The notes under the pieces were generated by a model that ran no database searches, had not been told where the DNA came from, and saw only the letters and a list, made by a program, of their open reading frames with translations. Positions 55,921 through 64,000 of a stretch of 64,000 nt of DNA are shown here, one piece after another. The position numbers and the translations under genes were made by a program. How positions within the stretch are numbered: the stretch's first letter is position 1; each line of letters starts with the position of its first letter. This DNA is from Paludibacter sp. (GTDB taxonomy: Bacteria > Bacteroidota > Bacteroidia > Bacteroidales > Paludibacteraceae), in NCBI GenBank assembly GCA_028710895.1, contig JAQTTH010000001.1:455683-519682 (forward strand), read 5' to 3'.

Positions 55921-57591
55921 ATGTGTGGAATTGTATGTGCATTTGATATAAAACAGCAAGCTCAGGCTTTGAGACCGCAGGTTTTGAAAATGTCTAAACG
56001 TATACGGCATCGTGGGCCGGACTGGTCGGGAGTTTACTCCGACGACAAAGCTATATTAGCACACGAACGTTTATCGATTGTAGACCCTGAATCGGGAAAA
56101 CAACCACTGTTCAGCAAAGATGGAAAATTGGTGTTGGCTGTTAACGGTGAAATCTACAATCATCAGGATATCCGCAAACAATTTGAAGGAAAATATGAAT
56201 TCCTTACTAAGTCGGACTGTGAAGTAATCCTTGCGCTTTATCGCGAAAAAGGGCCGAACTTCATGGAAGATTTGAACGGTATTTTTGCCTTCGCATTATA
56301 CGACATCGAAAATGACGTTTTCATGGTTGGTCGTGACCACATTGGTATTATTCCATTGTATCAGGGCTGGGATGCTGAAGGTACTTACTACGTAGGTTCC
56401 GAGTTGAAAGCATTGGAAGGCTATTGTACCAAGATTGAAGAATTCTTACCGGGACAATATTATTACAGTCCGGATGGAAAACCAACACAATGGTACACCC
56501 GCGATTGGATGGAATTCGACGCTGTAAAAAACAACGAAACAAGCATTGAGCAATTACACGATGCATTGGAAGCTGCCGTAGAGCGTCAGTTGATGGCCGA
56601 TGTACCTTATGGCGTATTGCTTTCGGGGGGTCTTGACTCTTCATTGATTTCGGCTGTTGCAATGAAAATTGCTGCCAAACAATCGGCTAACTCAGGTGGC
56701 GCATGGGGAAATCAACTTCACTCATTTGCTGTAGGATTGGTGGGTTCGCCCGACCTTGCTGCTGCACGCAAAGTAGCCGACCATATCGGGACAATTCACC
56801 ACGAAATACATTTCACTGTTCAGGAAGGCCTCGACGCCATTCGCGACGTGATTTACCACATCGAAACCTATGATGTAACAACTATCCGTGCAAGTACGCC
56901 TATGTATTTGCTGGCTCGCGTTATCAAATCGATGGGTGTAAAAATGGTGCTTTCGGGCGAAGGTGCCGACGAGATTTTCGGTGGTTACCTGTATTTCCAC
57001 AAAGCACCAAGTGCTGAGGAATTCCACAAAGAAACTGTTCGTAAAATTGATAAACTTCATCTGTACGACTGTTTACGTGCCAACAAATCATTGGCTTCGT
57101 GGGGAGTTGAAGGCCGTGTACCATTTTTGGATAAAGAATTTATGGATGTTGCCATGCGTTTGAATCCAAAAGATAAAATGTGCGGACGAAACGGTGATGG
57201 AAAAATGGAAAAATGGATTTTGCGTAAAGCATTTGAGACCTATCTTCCTGAAAGCGTTGCATGGCGCCAAAAAGAACAATTCTCTGACGGTGTGGGTTAC
57301 AACTGGATTGATACCTTGCGTGCCATGACAACTGATTTGGTATCGGACGAGCAAATGGCTAAGGTAAACGAAACCTATCCTATCAATCCACCAATGAACA
57401 AGGAAGAGTATTACTATCGTACAATCTTTACTGATTTCTTCCCTTCAGAAGCCGCCTCTAAATGTGTTCCTTCGGTTCCTTCGGTAGCTTGTTCTACTCC
57501 TATCGCAATGGAATGGGACGAAGCATTCAAAAACCTGAATGATCCTTCGGGACGTTCGGTTAGCAGCGTTCACGAAGACGGATATAAATAA
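55921..57591 (+). CDS. asnB: Asparagine synthetase B (glutamine-hydrolysing)
   Basis: A 556-residue class II amidotransferase. Cys2 (MCGIVCAF) becomes the N-terminal nucleophile. The glutaminase domain (2-200) has RGPDWSGVY, AHERLSIVDP and AVNGEIYNH; the synthetase domain has the PP-loop GVLLSGGLDSSLISAVA (about residues 230-246) and VLSGEGADEIFGGY. It makes asparagine from aspartate, glutamine and ATP. It is the last gene of the nitrogen-assimilation group and has its own promoter and terminator. Confidence 0.97.
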   Translation: MCGIVCAFDIKQQAQALRPQVLKMSKRIRHRGPDWSGVYSDDKAILAHERLSIVDPESGKQPLFSKDGKLVLAVNGEIYNHQDIRKQFEGKYEFLTKSDCEVILALYREKGPNFMEDLNGIFAFALYDIENDVFMVGRDHIGIIPLYQGWDAEGTYYVGSELKALEGYCTKIEEFLPGQYYYSPDGKPTQWYTRDWMEFDAVKNNETSIEQLHDALEAAVERQLMADVPYGVLLSGGLDSSLISAVAMKIAAKQSANSGGAWGNQLHSFAVGLVGSPDLAAARKVADHIGTIHHEIHFTVQEGLDAIRDVIYHIETYDVTTIRASTPMYLLARVIKSMGVKMVLSGEGADEIFGGYLYFHKAPSAEEFHKETVRKIDKLHLYDCLRANKSLASWGVEGRVPFLDKEFMDVAMRLNPKDKMCGRNGDGKMEKWILRKAFETYLPESVAWRQKEQFSDGVGYNWIDTLRAMTTDLVSDEQMAKVNETYPINPPMNKEEYYYRTIFTDFFPSEAASKCVPSVPSVACSTPIAMEWDEAFKNLNDPSGRSVSSVHEDGYK

Positions 57592-57627
57592 ATGCATAAT
57601 TCATAATGCATAATTGATAATTAATTG

Positions 57628-57662
57628 AAAGGCTGATCTGAATTACTCAGGTCAGCCTTTTT
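57628..57662 (+). terminator. Terminator after asnB
   Basis: AAAGGCTGATCTGA and TCAGGTCAGCCTTT pair around ATTAC and end in TTTT. Array B starts within 30 bases. Confidence 0.85.
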
Positions 57663-57688
57663 AGTATCGGTATCTCCCCGACGACACA

Positions 57689-57940
57689 CAAAGCCTGCTC
57701 AACGATATACAAAGCTCGCTCGACAATATACAAAGCCTGCTCAACGATATACAAAACCCGCTCAACAATATACAAAGCCCACTCAACAATATACAAAGCC
57801 CACTCAACAATATACAAAGCTTGCTCAACGATATACAAAACCCGCTCAACGCTATACAAAGCCTGCTCGACAATATACAAAACCCGCTCAACGATATACA
57901 ATGCCCGCTCAACAATGCACAAGTATTAGCGGTTAGACCG
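57689..57940. repeat. Array B: twelve 21-bp units
   Basis: CAAAGC or a close variant recurs at 57689, 57710, 57731, 57752, 57773, 57794, 57815, 57836, 57857, 57878, 57899 and 57920, exactly 21 bases apart. The unit reads CAAAGCCYGCTC followed by AACRATATA, with few changes; the last unit is degenerate. Open heptad frames exist on both strands (minus: LYIVERA repeats; plus: SLLNDIQ repeats), but the plus frame has no start before the middle of the array and no signal or ending suggests a real protein. It lies between the asnB terminator and the promoter of 58172. Confidence 0.95.
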
Positions 57941-58090
57941 CATAAATTCTCTATTTATTTTCTGGCTGTAAGCCAATTATATCCAGCCCCAAGTGAAGCC
58001 CTGAGTTTTCATATAGAATAGCACATTTGCAAACGATCTATCCGCACACAGCAATAAAAATTAATTTTTTGCGAAAAAGTTTAGCAATCA

Positions 58091-58122
58091 TTTGCATAAT
58101 TAAAATCTTATTTTTACATTTG
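58091..58122 (+). promoter_or_regulatory. Consensus promoter of the 58172 gene
   Basis: TTTG at 58091-58094 and TACATTTG at 58115-58122 are 20 bases apart. The start of transcription would be near 58129, so array B (ending 57940) is about 150 bases upstream of the promoter and not in the mRNA. Confidence 0.75.
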
Positions 58123-58171
58123 CTCCGTATTTTAAGCAAACAATATCTATAACCCTAAAATTTATTCTATT

Positions 58172-58858
58172 ATGAATTCTTATCAGAAAGCGAAATTTAA
58201 TTCGTACAAACTTATTGTAATTGAAAGAAACAACAATCCCGAAATTGCAGCAACAATTCTTTACTTTGACAAGGGAGTTGATAACCTGGCTGCCCTCCTT
58301 CCCGAAATTGAATCGCTGAGTGCGACTCAGGGCATGGACCTCACGGGTATCACCGAAGATAAAAATGAGTTAGCTGAGGTGGTTATCGACTACCTGATTG
58401 AAGTGTCGGGTGCTGTACATTCGTATGCTGAGCTGAATGGCAATAAAGCACTACAGTCGTTGGTAAATTACAAACCAACCAAAGTTGTACGGCTCGATCA
58501 GCACGATTTAATTACTGCAGGCGATATTGTATTGAAAGAAGCGCAAAAAATTACGGATCTGAGCAACGCAGGCATAAGCCCCGAAGAATTGAATGAATTT
58601 AAAGATGCACTGATGAACTTAAAAAACAGCACCAGCAACCGCCGGGAAGCAGGCATAGACCAATCGGGAAGCACCAAACGCATAGCCGAACTATTCAGCC
58701 AGGCAGAAAACATAAAGAAAAACACCCTCGACCGACTGGCTCCACAATTCCAACGCAAGGCACCGGAGTTTTACAACAAATACAAAGCAGCAGCCACCGT
58801 TATCTACAAACGTGCCGCCAGGAAAACCGACACAACTACCCCGGAAGCAAAAGCATAA
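58172..58858 (+). CDS. Orphan helical protein downstream of a 21-bp repeat array (family 1)
   Basis: A 228-residue soluble, mostly helical protein with no recognised domain and no signal peptide. Its C-terminal region (GISPEELNEF, KRIAELFSQAENI, TLDRLAPQFQRKAPEFYNKY) matches the pattern of the 201-890 protein, so the two look like distant paralogues. The basic tail (VIYKRAARKTDTT) could contact nucleic acid, which is speculation. It has a consensus promoter, with array B upstream of that promoter and a stable hairpin (58874-58896) directly after the stop. Confidence 0.78.
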   Translation: MNSYQKAKFNSYKLIVIERNNNPEIAATILYFDKGVDNLAALLPEIESLSATQGMDLTGITEDKNELAEVVIDYLIEVSGAVHSYAELNGNKALQSLVNYKPTKVVRLDQHDLITAGDIVLKEAQKITDLSNAGISPEELNEFKDALMNLKNSTSNRREAGIDQSGSTKRIAELFSQAENIKKNTLDRLAPQFQRKAPEFYNKYKAAATVIYKRAARKTDTTTPEAKA

Positions 58859-58869
58859 AAAAATATACT

Positions 58870-58925
58870 CTCTCCCCCTCGTTTGCAACGAGGGGGTAAT
58901 GGTTAGTCGTTTATAACGAAAAAGA
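58870..58925. repeat. Flanking repeat R1 (hairpin plus conserved tail)
   Basis: CCCCCTCGTT / AACGAGGGGG forms a 10-bp perfect stem with a 3-base loop. It is followed by TAATGGTTAGTCGTTTATAACG and an A-run in which CGTT/AACG can pair. A diverged copy of the same order of words is at 60054-60110, after the YaaC-like gene. Confidence 0.7.
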
Positions 58926-59013
58926 AAGCCTCTAAAGTGGAAAAATGCGCAACTCTATTTCGCATATATACGTGTTATGCATAATATTAAAAAACAAAAA
59001 AAACGACATAATC

Positions 59014-60021
59014 ATGAATGACATTTGGCACTTCCTTAGAGAATTTGAAAGCAAAGAACTCGTAAAAAGATATATTCATAAAAAATATCAATATGAATTG
59101 AACTCGACAAAAGCATTAGAAATAAACTCTGCATTCATACAAGGTAGAGAATACTTTACCTCATGCTTAAAAGCAGATATATCTGTTAGACCTCTTTTGC
59201 AATATTATGGAGTTGTTGCTTTAAGTCGTGGGCTCATTTTGATTTTAAATAAAGGAGCTAGGGAAAACAATATTGTGCCCTCTCATGGTTTGAAAATCAA
59301 AAACTGGAGCGATATAAATAAATCAGGGAAAATTGAAGATATCATATTAAAGGTATCTAATGGAACATTTTACGAATTGATTAAGGTTACAAATAATAAA
59401 TCATATTTTAGAGCAGGAAGTAGTGGAATAAATTGGCGAGTTGAATTTGAAACACCTTCAAACGATGTTGAATTCAGTCTAAAGGAAGTTTCATATTGCT
59501 TTCCAGACCTTAATCTATCCGTCAAGTCATGGTTAGACTTAGAAGTCGTTCCTTGTAGAACTCTCAAGACATTAAAACATATTGAAAACAAATATGAATT
59601 AGCAATTGAAGGTAAATATGACAAGAATGTTTTTGAATTAATTTTCCCAAAAACACATTATAAAAACATAGAAATTAACGAATCGAATAGTTCATGCATA
59701 GTTAGATTTGATGATGAGCAAGTTCCAAATCTTTCTCAAAAATGGGAAAGTGCCTTTCAAGTGATTGGAGATTCTTGCGTAGTACCACCATTCAAAAATG
59801 GTTTTTTCTTGAATGATATATCTACAATGTATTCTGCGGCTTTCATTTTTGGAACTATTTCTAGATATTATCCTTCTACATGGAACAATATAAATAAGGG
59901 AATAAGTAACGATAGCGTTTTACCATTCGCACTTAATTTTATGGACTTTATTCAAGATAAATTTCCGCAAACAATTATGGATTTTATAAAATCACCATAT
60001 CAATTTGAAACTAAAGAATAA
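59014..60021 (+). CDS. YaaC-like protein
   Basis: A 335-residue AT-rich gene product. The N-terminal half has the YaaC-family pattern: a helical start (NSTKALEINSAFIQGREYF), RPLLQYYGVVALSRGLILI, and HGLKIKNW. The C-terminal half has a helical MYSAAFIFGTISRYYPSTW, as in YaaC proteins that end in a membrane-like or HEPN-like helix pair. YaaC function is unknown. The open frame starts at 58945, but the ATG at 59014 fits the family better. The gene sits alone between repeats R1 and R2, a cassette-like placement that suggests acquisition. Confidence 0.6.
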   Translation: MNDIWHFLREFESKELVKRYIHKKYQYELNSTKALEINSAFIQGREYFTSCLKADISVRPLLQYYGVVALSRGLILILNKGARENNIVPSHGLKIKNWSDINKSGKIEDIILKVSNGTFYELIKVTNNKSYFRAGSSGINWRVEFETPSNDVEFSLKEVSYCFPDLNLSVKSWLDLEVVPCRTLKTLKHIENKYELAIEGKYDKNVFELIFPKTHYKNIEINESNSSCIVRFDDEQVPNLSQKWESAFQVIGDSCVVPPFKNGFFLNDISTMYSAAFIFGTISRYYPSTWNNINKGISNDSVLPFALNFMDFIQDKFPQTIMDFIKSPYQFETKE

Positions 60022-60053
60022 ATAATATGAACAATACAGTTTGCTATATCAAA

Positions 60054-60110
60054 ACTTTCTCCCACTTTGCAACTAGGGATTAATGGTTGTTTATAGCAAA
60101 AAAAAACAAG
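60054..60110. repeat. Flanking repeat R2 (diverged copy of R1)
   Basis: TTCTCCCACTTTGCAACTAG, then GGATTAATGGTTGTTTATAG and an A-run align with R1 with a few gaps at roughly 70% identity. The stem is weaker than in R1. Confidence 0.6.
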
Positions 60111-60160
60111 ATATGGCTTCCCCCAAAGCCTGTAGCATTCAATCGGAGACTAAAAGTAGA

Positions 60161-60194
60161 AAAAGGCTGACAGAAAATCTCTGTCAGCCTTTTT
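60161..60194 (-). terminator. Terminator of the OPT transporter gene
   Basis: GGCTGACAG and CTGTCAGCC form a perfect 9-bp stem with a 7-base loop, flanked by A- and T-runs on both strands, so it may also stop transcription from the left. Confidence 0.8.
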
Positions 60195-60219
60195 TATTTC
60201 AAATCTGTATTTATAGTAT

Positions 60220-62214
60220 TTAAATATCTTCTGCTTTTACCCGCAATGAATCCCACACTAAATAGCCAATTACTGCACCATACATTACCAGAGCCAACCA
60301 TTCAGCACCAACACTTTCAACCCATTTCACGTTCATCAAATCAACACCTCCAAAACGTAAAGCTGCACTAACAACTCCCATTAATGCTCCACCGGCAATA
60401 AAACCCGATGCCAATAAAGTTCCTTTTTCCTGTCTGGCAGTATTTAAAGCTTTATCATTACTTCGTGTAGAAACATACCAGCTTATCGCACCCCCAACAA
60501 GTAATGGAGTATTTAACTCTAATGGAATAAACATGCCCAACGCAAAGGCCAAAGCAGGAATACGAAAATAGGTCAGAATAAGGGAAATTACTGCTCCCAC
60601 GGCATATAAATACCAGGGTGCACCTACTCCCGACATCAACGGCTCAATAACAGCTGCCATCGCATTTGCCTGAGGAGCTACCAAAGCTCCTTCGCCTGAG
60701 AAACCATAGGTTTTATTTAATATCATAATTACACCACCTACGGTAGCCGCAGAAACCAATGTTCCTAAGAATTTCCAGGTTTCCTGTTTTGCCGGAGTTG
60801 TTCCAATCCAATAACCGATTTTCAAATCGGTTATAAAACCTCCGGCCATTGATAATGCCGTACAAACTACGCCGCCTATAACCAATGCAGCAACCATTCC
60901 TGTCGAACCTTTCAATCCTACAGCTACCATAACAACTGATGCCAGAATAAGTGTCATTAAAGTCATTCCTGACACAGGATTTGTACCAACAATAGCAATT
61001 GCATTCGCTGCTACGGTTGTGAACAGAAACGCAATAATAGCCACCACAAGAATTCCCACTACAGCATGAACAAGATTAGTGACAACACCAAAATAGAAGA
61101 AAATGAATGTTGCAATCAAAGCAAGGATTACTCCAATGACAATTATCTTCATTGAGATGTCCCGTTGAGTGCGCTTTATTTCAGCACTTACCGAATGGCC
61201 TTTTCCTTTAAACTCTTTGGAAGCAAGGCCAACTGCGCTTTTGATTATATTGCGTGATTTAATGATACCTATAATACCGGCCATTGCAATACCTCCGATA
61301 CCAATATGTCTGGCAAAAGTTTTAAATATAACTTCGGGTGGTAGCTCTTTGAGTATTCCTGTAAATGATGGATTCAATAAATGAATCAGATTATCATTTA
61401 ATAACGGTATAAGCGGTACGATACCAAACCAGATTAAAGCAGAACCGGCACAAATGATAGCTGCATACTTTAATCCAACAATATAACCTAAACCCAGAAC
61501 TGCAGCGCCCACGTTGATTTTGAATACAACTTTGGCCTTATCAGCTAACACATGTCCAAAAGGTAATACGCGTGATGTAAATGTTTCGGACCAGGAACCA
61601 AAAGTGGCAATTACAAAATCATATAAGCCTCCAATAACACCGGCCAATATCAAAGGCTTTGCCTGATCACCGCCTTTTTCTCCGGATACAAGTACCTGAG
61701 TGGTGGCTGTGGCTTCTGGAAAAGGATATTTACCATGCATATCAGATACAAAGTATTTTCGGAAAGGTATCAGGAATAATATACCCAATACACCCCCAAG
61801 TAATGAACTTAAAAATACCTGCATAAAACTGACAGTGATCTCGGGATACTTAGCCTGAAGAATATACAAAGCAGGCAAAGTAAAAATAGCACCTGCTACA
61901 ATTACACCCGAACTGGCACCGATAGATTGAATAATTACATTTTCACCTAAAGCGTTTTTACGTTTTGTAGCACTGGATAATCCTACAGCTATAATAGCTA
62001 TAGGAATGGCGGCTTCAAATACCTGTCCAACTTTCAACCCCAAATAGGCAGCAGCAGCTGAAAACAAGATAGCCATTAGTACCCCCCAGGAAACAGAACG
62101 AACATTCACTTCCGGGTAATTCTTATCTGGAGAGAGCAGTGGTTTATACTCTTCTCCCTCGTTTAATTCCCGAGAAGCATTTTCGGGTAGACCGGTAATT
62201 TTTTCTTCACTCAT
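60220..62214 (-). CDS. OPT-family oligopeptide transporter
   Basis: A 664-residue membrane protein with about 14-16 helices. After an acidic N-terminal tail it reads PEVNVRSVSWGVLMAILFSA, AAYLGLKVGQVFEAAIPIAI and GENVIIQSIGASSG. These are the bacterial OPT family signatures, together with KYPFPEATATTQVL and TNPVSGMTLMTLI. OPT proteins import short peptides or metal chelates with protons. It lies 32 bases downstream of the sugar transferase gene on the same strand, possibly cotranscribed by chance. Confidence 0.92.
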   Translation of the reverse strand: MSEEKITGLPENASRELNEGEEYKPLLSPDKNYPEVNVRSVSWGVLMAILFSAAAAYLGLKVGQVFEAAIPIAIIAVGLSSATKRKNALGENVIIQSIGASSGVIVAGAIFTLPALYILQAKYPEITVSFMQVFLSSLLGGVLGILFLIPFRKYFVSDMHGKYPFPEATATTQVLVSGEKGGDQAKPLILAGVIGGLYDFVIATFGSWSETFTSRVLPFGHVLADKAKVVFKINVGAAVLGLGYIVGLKYAAIICAGSALIWFGIVPLIPLLNDNLIHLLNPSFTGILKELPPEVIFKTFARHIGIGGIAMAGIIGIIKSRNIIKSAVGLASKEFKGKGHSVSAEIKRTQRDISMKIIVIGVILALIATFIFFYFGVVTNLVHAVVGILVVAIIAFLFTTVAANAIAIVGTNPVSGMTLMTLILASVVMVAVGLKGSTGMVAALVIGGVVCTALSMAGGFITDLKIGYWIGTTPAKQETWKFLGTLVSAATVGGVIMILNKTYGFSGEGALVAPQANAMAAVIEPLMSGVGAPWYLYAVGAVISLILTYFRIPALAFALGMFIPLELNTPLLVGGAISWYVSTRSNDKALNTARQEKGTLLASGFIAGGALMGVVSAALRFGGVDLMNVKWVESVGAEWLALVMYGAVIGYLVWDSLRVKAEDI

Positions 62215-62246
62215 TAGTAGATTTTTTATATTAGTAAGTAGGGTAA

Positions 62247-63764
62247 TTAAGCGCTTCTGGCATTTCTGAAAATGATATTCTTTAAAATGCGAAATAAGTA
62301 TTTCAAATCGGTGATAAAAACTCCATTATTTTGGCAGGCTAAAAGATAATTCCTTTCCGATTCCTGAATTTCATCCAAGGTCTGTGGTAAATCAGCATAA
62401 AATGGTGGTAATAGACCGGGTTTAAATCGCACCCGTAAATCCTGCAATTCTTTACTATACAAATTAAAATAATGATTACTTAAGGGTCGTACTCCTACAA
62501 GTTTCATTTCACCTTTCAGAAAATTCAAAATCATTGGGAGTTCGTCAATCCAATACTTCCTCATAATACTTCCCAAAGCTGTAACCCGGATATCCTTATA
62601 AAATTTTCCTCCTGCAGTTAAGTGGTTTTTTTCATGAATATAGCTTTGCAGATATTCTGAGTACGGATGCATAGTCCTCATTTTATATACATCTATCAAC
62701 TCCCTATTCATGCCGAGTCTACGCAATCTAATCATCGGACCATATATGCGCTTCTGAACCTCTTCCGGCTGTTTTACTCTTTTGGCAGTAACATAAGTTA
62801 GATTACCTATTTTCTTTTCCGAAATTACAGTAAAACCAAAGCAATATAGTCTTCCAAGGACTTCTGTTTTGGAAAATATACGATCTTTTCCACCAGTAAG
62901 AAAGTAGTAAAAATTGCGAGACAAGAAAATTTTCGGCATAATTCTTTTAAACACAAAATCTATTGAGTAAACAAAATAGTTAATGCCAATCGGATATTTG
63001 GACAATAATCTTTTCTTTCTCGTGCTTTTAGATTCAAAACAACAGACAAAAAAACCATTATCCGGTAGTTTCTCATTAATAATAGATAAATGTGAGTTTA
63101 CTCCTCGCATATTATTCAGTCTTTCCAATTGAACAATCGTTGAATACTGATAATTGGGTAACATTTGTAGATTCTCAGTATCTGTTTTGATATAAACCAA
63201 TGTATTTCCACTAACAAGTTCAACAGCTGATTCAAGATATTTTAGTACATCTTTGCCCGAGTGATTAGAAACTACAGTCGTTAGTTGATTGTAACTTTCA
63301 TCATCGAGCCTTACTGCAGGCTTGACTGTAGCATTATCCCTCGTTTCAATCGATTTAAAAACTATTTCATTATAATCAACAGCAAACTTATAGGCAAAGT
63401 ATAATGACAAGAAAATATAGTTTACAATAAAAGTACCAACAGAAATAGTCAGTAATACAAATCCTGAATATGGCTTAAAGAAATAATGTATCAAAATTGA
63501 ATATAATAGAAACAAAGACAAAGTTGTAAAGAACAACTTTACTATCGAATTAAAATACTTTTGAGTACGTAATGGCTTGTACCGTTGAAAAAAATAAGAG
63601 TAAATAACCCAGGTTGACATGTAAATCAATGATGCCCAGGAATATTTATTAAATGGAGTGTTAGTAGTTAATGGAAACCAATCTAATACGACATAAAAAC
63701 CCAGTATCAATATAAAAAAATCGACAACCAGATATGCATATGCGGGTTTATAGAATAGTTTCAT
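62247..63764 (-). CDS. Membrane sugar-phosphate transferase (exopolysaccharide priming type)
   Basis: A 505-residue protein. Four membrane helices occupy about residues 10-125, a linker without the usual CoA-binding-like motif follows (about 130-340), and the C-terminal bacterial sugar-transferase domain (about 350-505) has IYGPMIRLRRLGMNRELIDV, YKMRTMHPYSEY, RKYWIDELPMILNFLKGEM and KLVGVRPLS. This matches WbaP/WcaJ-like enzymes that load a sugar phosphate on undecaprenyl phosphate, starting capsule or exopolysaccharide repeat synthesis. The family is clear but the sugar is not. A TACCTTTG box lies at 63797-63804. Confidence 0.88.
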   Translation of the reverse strand: MKLFYKPAYAYLVVDFFILILGFYVVLDWFPLTTNTPFNKYSWASLIYMSTWVIYSYFFQRYKPLRTQKYFNSIVKLFFTTLSLFLLYSILIHYFFKPYSGFVLLTISVGTFIVNYIFLSLYFAYKFAVDYNEIVFKSIETRDNATVKPAVRLDDESYNQLTTVVSNHSGKDVLKYLESAVELVSGNTLVYIKTDTENLQMLPNYQYSTIVQLERLNNMRGVNSHLSIINEKLPDNGFFVCCFESKSTRKKRLLSKYPIGINYFVYSIDFVFKRIMPKIFLSRNFYYFLTGGKDRIFSKTEVLGRLYCFGFTVISEKKIGNLTYVTAKRVKQPEEVQKRIYGPMIRLRRLGMNRELIDVYKMRTMHPYSEYLQSYIHEKNHLTAGGKFYKDIRVTALGSIMRKYWIDELPMILNFLKGEMKLVGVRPLSNHYFNLYSKELQDLRVRFKPGLLPPFYADLPQTLDEIQESERNYLLACQNNGVFITDLKYLFRILKNIIFRNARSA

Positions 63765-63796
63765 GTTGTTATATTACAATTATTATGTATCAATTA

Positions 63797-63804
63797 CAAA
63801 GGTA
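63797..63804 (-). promoter_or_regulatory. Candidate -7 box of the sugar transferase gene
   Basis: The minus strand reads TACCTTTG (TAnnTTTG) 33 bases before the ATG at 63764. The -33 element is not seen. Confidence 0.4.
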
Positions 63805-63915
63805 ACAATAAATACAAAGATTAAAATATTGGAAGGTGAGATATTTCCATATTTATCAATAATTTATGCATGTATTTCAAAAAGCTGTTTCTATATCCCG
63901 GATAATGTGACAAAA

Positions 63916-63950
63916 AAAGCCCCGACTACTGAATCAGTAATCGGGGCTTT
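63916..63950 (-). terminator. Terminator of the rRNA operon
   Basis: AAAGCCCCGA and TCGGGGCTTT pair around a loop that itself contains TACTGA/TCAGTA, giving a long stem with T-run on the minus strand. It follows the 5S gene directly. Confidence 0.9.
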
Positions 63951-63954
63951 AAAA

Positions 63955-64000
63955 ACGGCGGCTATCTACTCTCCCACTTTGCAGCAGTACCATCGACGTA
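63955..64000 (-). rRNA. 5S ribosomal RNA, 3' part
   Basis: The minus strand reads TACGTCGATGGTACTGCTGC, then AAAGTGGGAGAGTAGATAGC and CGCCG, the conserved 3' half of bacterial 5S rRNA (GATGGTACTG...GTGGGAGAGTAG). It runs off the right edge. The rRNA operon therefore lies to the right and is read toward this window. Confidence 0.92.

Noticed and set aside
57647..57922. Minus-strand LYIVERA heptad protein across array B
   Set aside because: Two different minus frames and a plus frame are all open for the same reason; the frame starts within the array and runs into the asnB terminator.
57689..57940. CRISPR array
   Set aside because: Units are 21 bp with no unique spacers between repeats and no cas genes nearby. 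These are contiguous tandem repeats.

Overview
The window is chromosomal DNA of a Bacteroidota bacterium, most likely of the order Bacteroidales. Four things point there. Many genes are preceded by the phylum's TTTG / TAnnTTTG promoter and not by Shine-Dalgarno sites. One giant secreted protein ends in a type IX secretion sorting domain. The glutamine synthetase is of type III. The xylose operon has a NUDIX-type regulator. Both tRNA genes lack an encoded CCA end. Nearly everything is housekeeping or central metabolism, with a few AT-rich accessory patches.

Layout. 1-4050: the start of a PhzF-like gene, an orphan helical protein behind a 21-bp repeat array, a possible UDG-fold protein and a leucine-rich-repeat protein. 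4085-11413 (minus): xylose operon (regulator, xylulokinase, GH3 glycosidase, xylose isomerase, xylose symporter). 11853-16886: a duplicated outer-membrane protein, a Mur ligase homologue, and RNA-modification genes. 17146-26942: EamA and POT transporters, tRNA-Ser, a REC-like/PEP-synthase-like protein, and sugar-nucleotide genes (manA, galE, nucleotidyltransferase). 27156-30038: DUF5715 protein, tRNA-Lys, a decayed stretch with a DUF6266-like remnant, and an OmpA lipoprotein. 30355-35964: a 1869-residue mosaic secreted protein. 36229-38390: dapF and dapL of the diaminopimelate aminotransferase route.

39727-57591 is a nitrogen-assimilation island: a TorF-like porin, two P-II/ammonium transporter pairs, an NhaD-like antiporter, glnN, gltB, gltD and asnB. 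Ammonium would enter through the Amt channels under P-II control, be fixed by GSIII and GOGAT, and be passed on to asparagine. 58172-64000 holds a second orphan helical protein, a YaaC-like gene between two related repeats, an OPT transporter, a sugar transferase, and the 3' part of a 5S rRNA gene that closes an rRNA operon entering from the right.

The most unusual signal is a set of three unrelated-looking tandem arrays (961-1191, 38953-39141, 57689-57940). Each has an exact 21-bp period with no indels, is richer in GC than the DNA around it, and lies just upstream of a small orphan gene for a helical protein (201-890, 38475-38804, 58172-58858). Two of the three proteins appear to be homologous. 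Where a promoter can be seen, it lies between array and gene. I know of no described system with this layout, and its function is unknown.
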